DNA of 64,000 nucleotides from Liolophura sinensis. Taxonomy: Eukaryota > Mollusca > Polyplacophora > Chitonida > Chitonidae. The notes below the pieces were generated by a model. The model was not told the origin of the DNA. It was given only the letters and a program-made list of their open reading frames with translations, and searched no databases. Below, piece after piece: positions 63,926 through 64,000 of the stretch. The DNA lies in NCBI RefSeq assembly GCF_032854445.1, contig NC_088300.1, positions 3,784,001 through 3,848,000 of the forward strand, in the 5' to 3' direction. Both the position numbers and the translations under genes were made by a program. The first letter of the stretch is position 1. Each line of letters begins with the position of its first letter.

Positions 63926-63927
63926 CT

Positions 63928-64000
63928 TGTTTCTGCAGCATGTGTGGATGTTTCAGCAGCATGTGTAGATGTTTCTGCAGCATGTGTGGATGTTTCTGCG
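63928..64000 (+). repeat. 21-bp minisatellite, at least 3.5 copies, cut by window end
   Basis: Unit TGTTTCTGCAGCATGTGTGG plus A, starting at 63928, 63949, 63970 and 63991, with single-base variants. It continues beyond the window. Confidence 0.85.

Overview
The window is animal nuclear DNA, most likely from a marine lophotrochozoan (mollusc-like). It has long introns with GT-AG borders. It carries many copies of a tRNA-headed SINE with a (AAAT)n tail, of a type I associate with mollusc genomes, and one copy of a second SINE with a (ATTC)n tail. It is very rich in minisatellites and in the word TACATGTA. No bacterial, organellar or viral gene was seen.

Layout. (1) About 242-9486, + strand: 13 exons of MED17, the head-module subunit of the Mediator complex. 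Only the first coding exon is missing (upstream of the window). All reading phases join without a stop, giving 612 visible residues. Its introns hold two full SINEs, one 5'-truncated SINE and several tail fragments. (2) About 9.7-44 kb: a long stretch with no gene I can support. It holds SINEs, a 3.8-kb array of about forty 94-bp repeats (16682-20452), and further minisatellites of 45-99 bp units. There are also a few CpG-richer patches that could hide promoters or old exons. (3) 45199-62729, + strand: the first three coding exons of a spectrin-repeat protein. It starts with a Ser/Thr/Pro-rich basic region and runs into one spectrin-like three-helix unit; the gene continues past the window. 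Its two introns (10.2 and 6.5 kb) carry four minisatellites or tandem SINE arrays, one foldback element and the (ATTC)n SINE.

Most striking: in MED17 the 3' splice site of the exon at 6848-6962 has been tandemly amplified. Seven 51-bp units (6514-6890) each carry a branch-like TTGACA, a pyrimidine-rich stretch, the AG and the first exon codons. Because 51 is a multiple of three and the frame has no stop, each alternative acceptor would add 17 residues in frame, from 0 to 102. A second exon of the same gene (2075-2233) also has its intron-exon border duplicated, leaving a decoy acceptor 364 bp upstream, with a SINE inserted between the copies. Minisatellites together fill roughly one seventh of the window and include nearly all of the long open frames, which I do not regard as genes.
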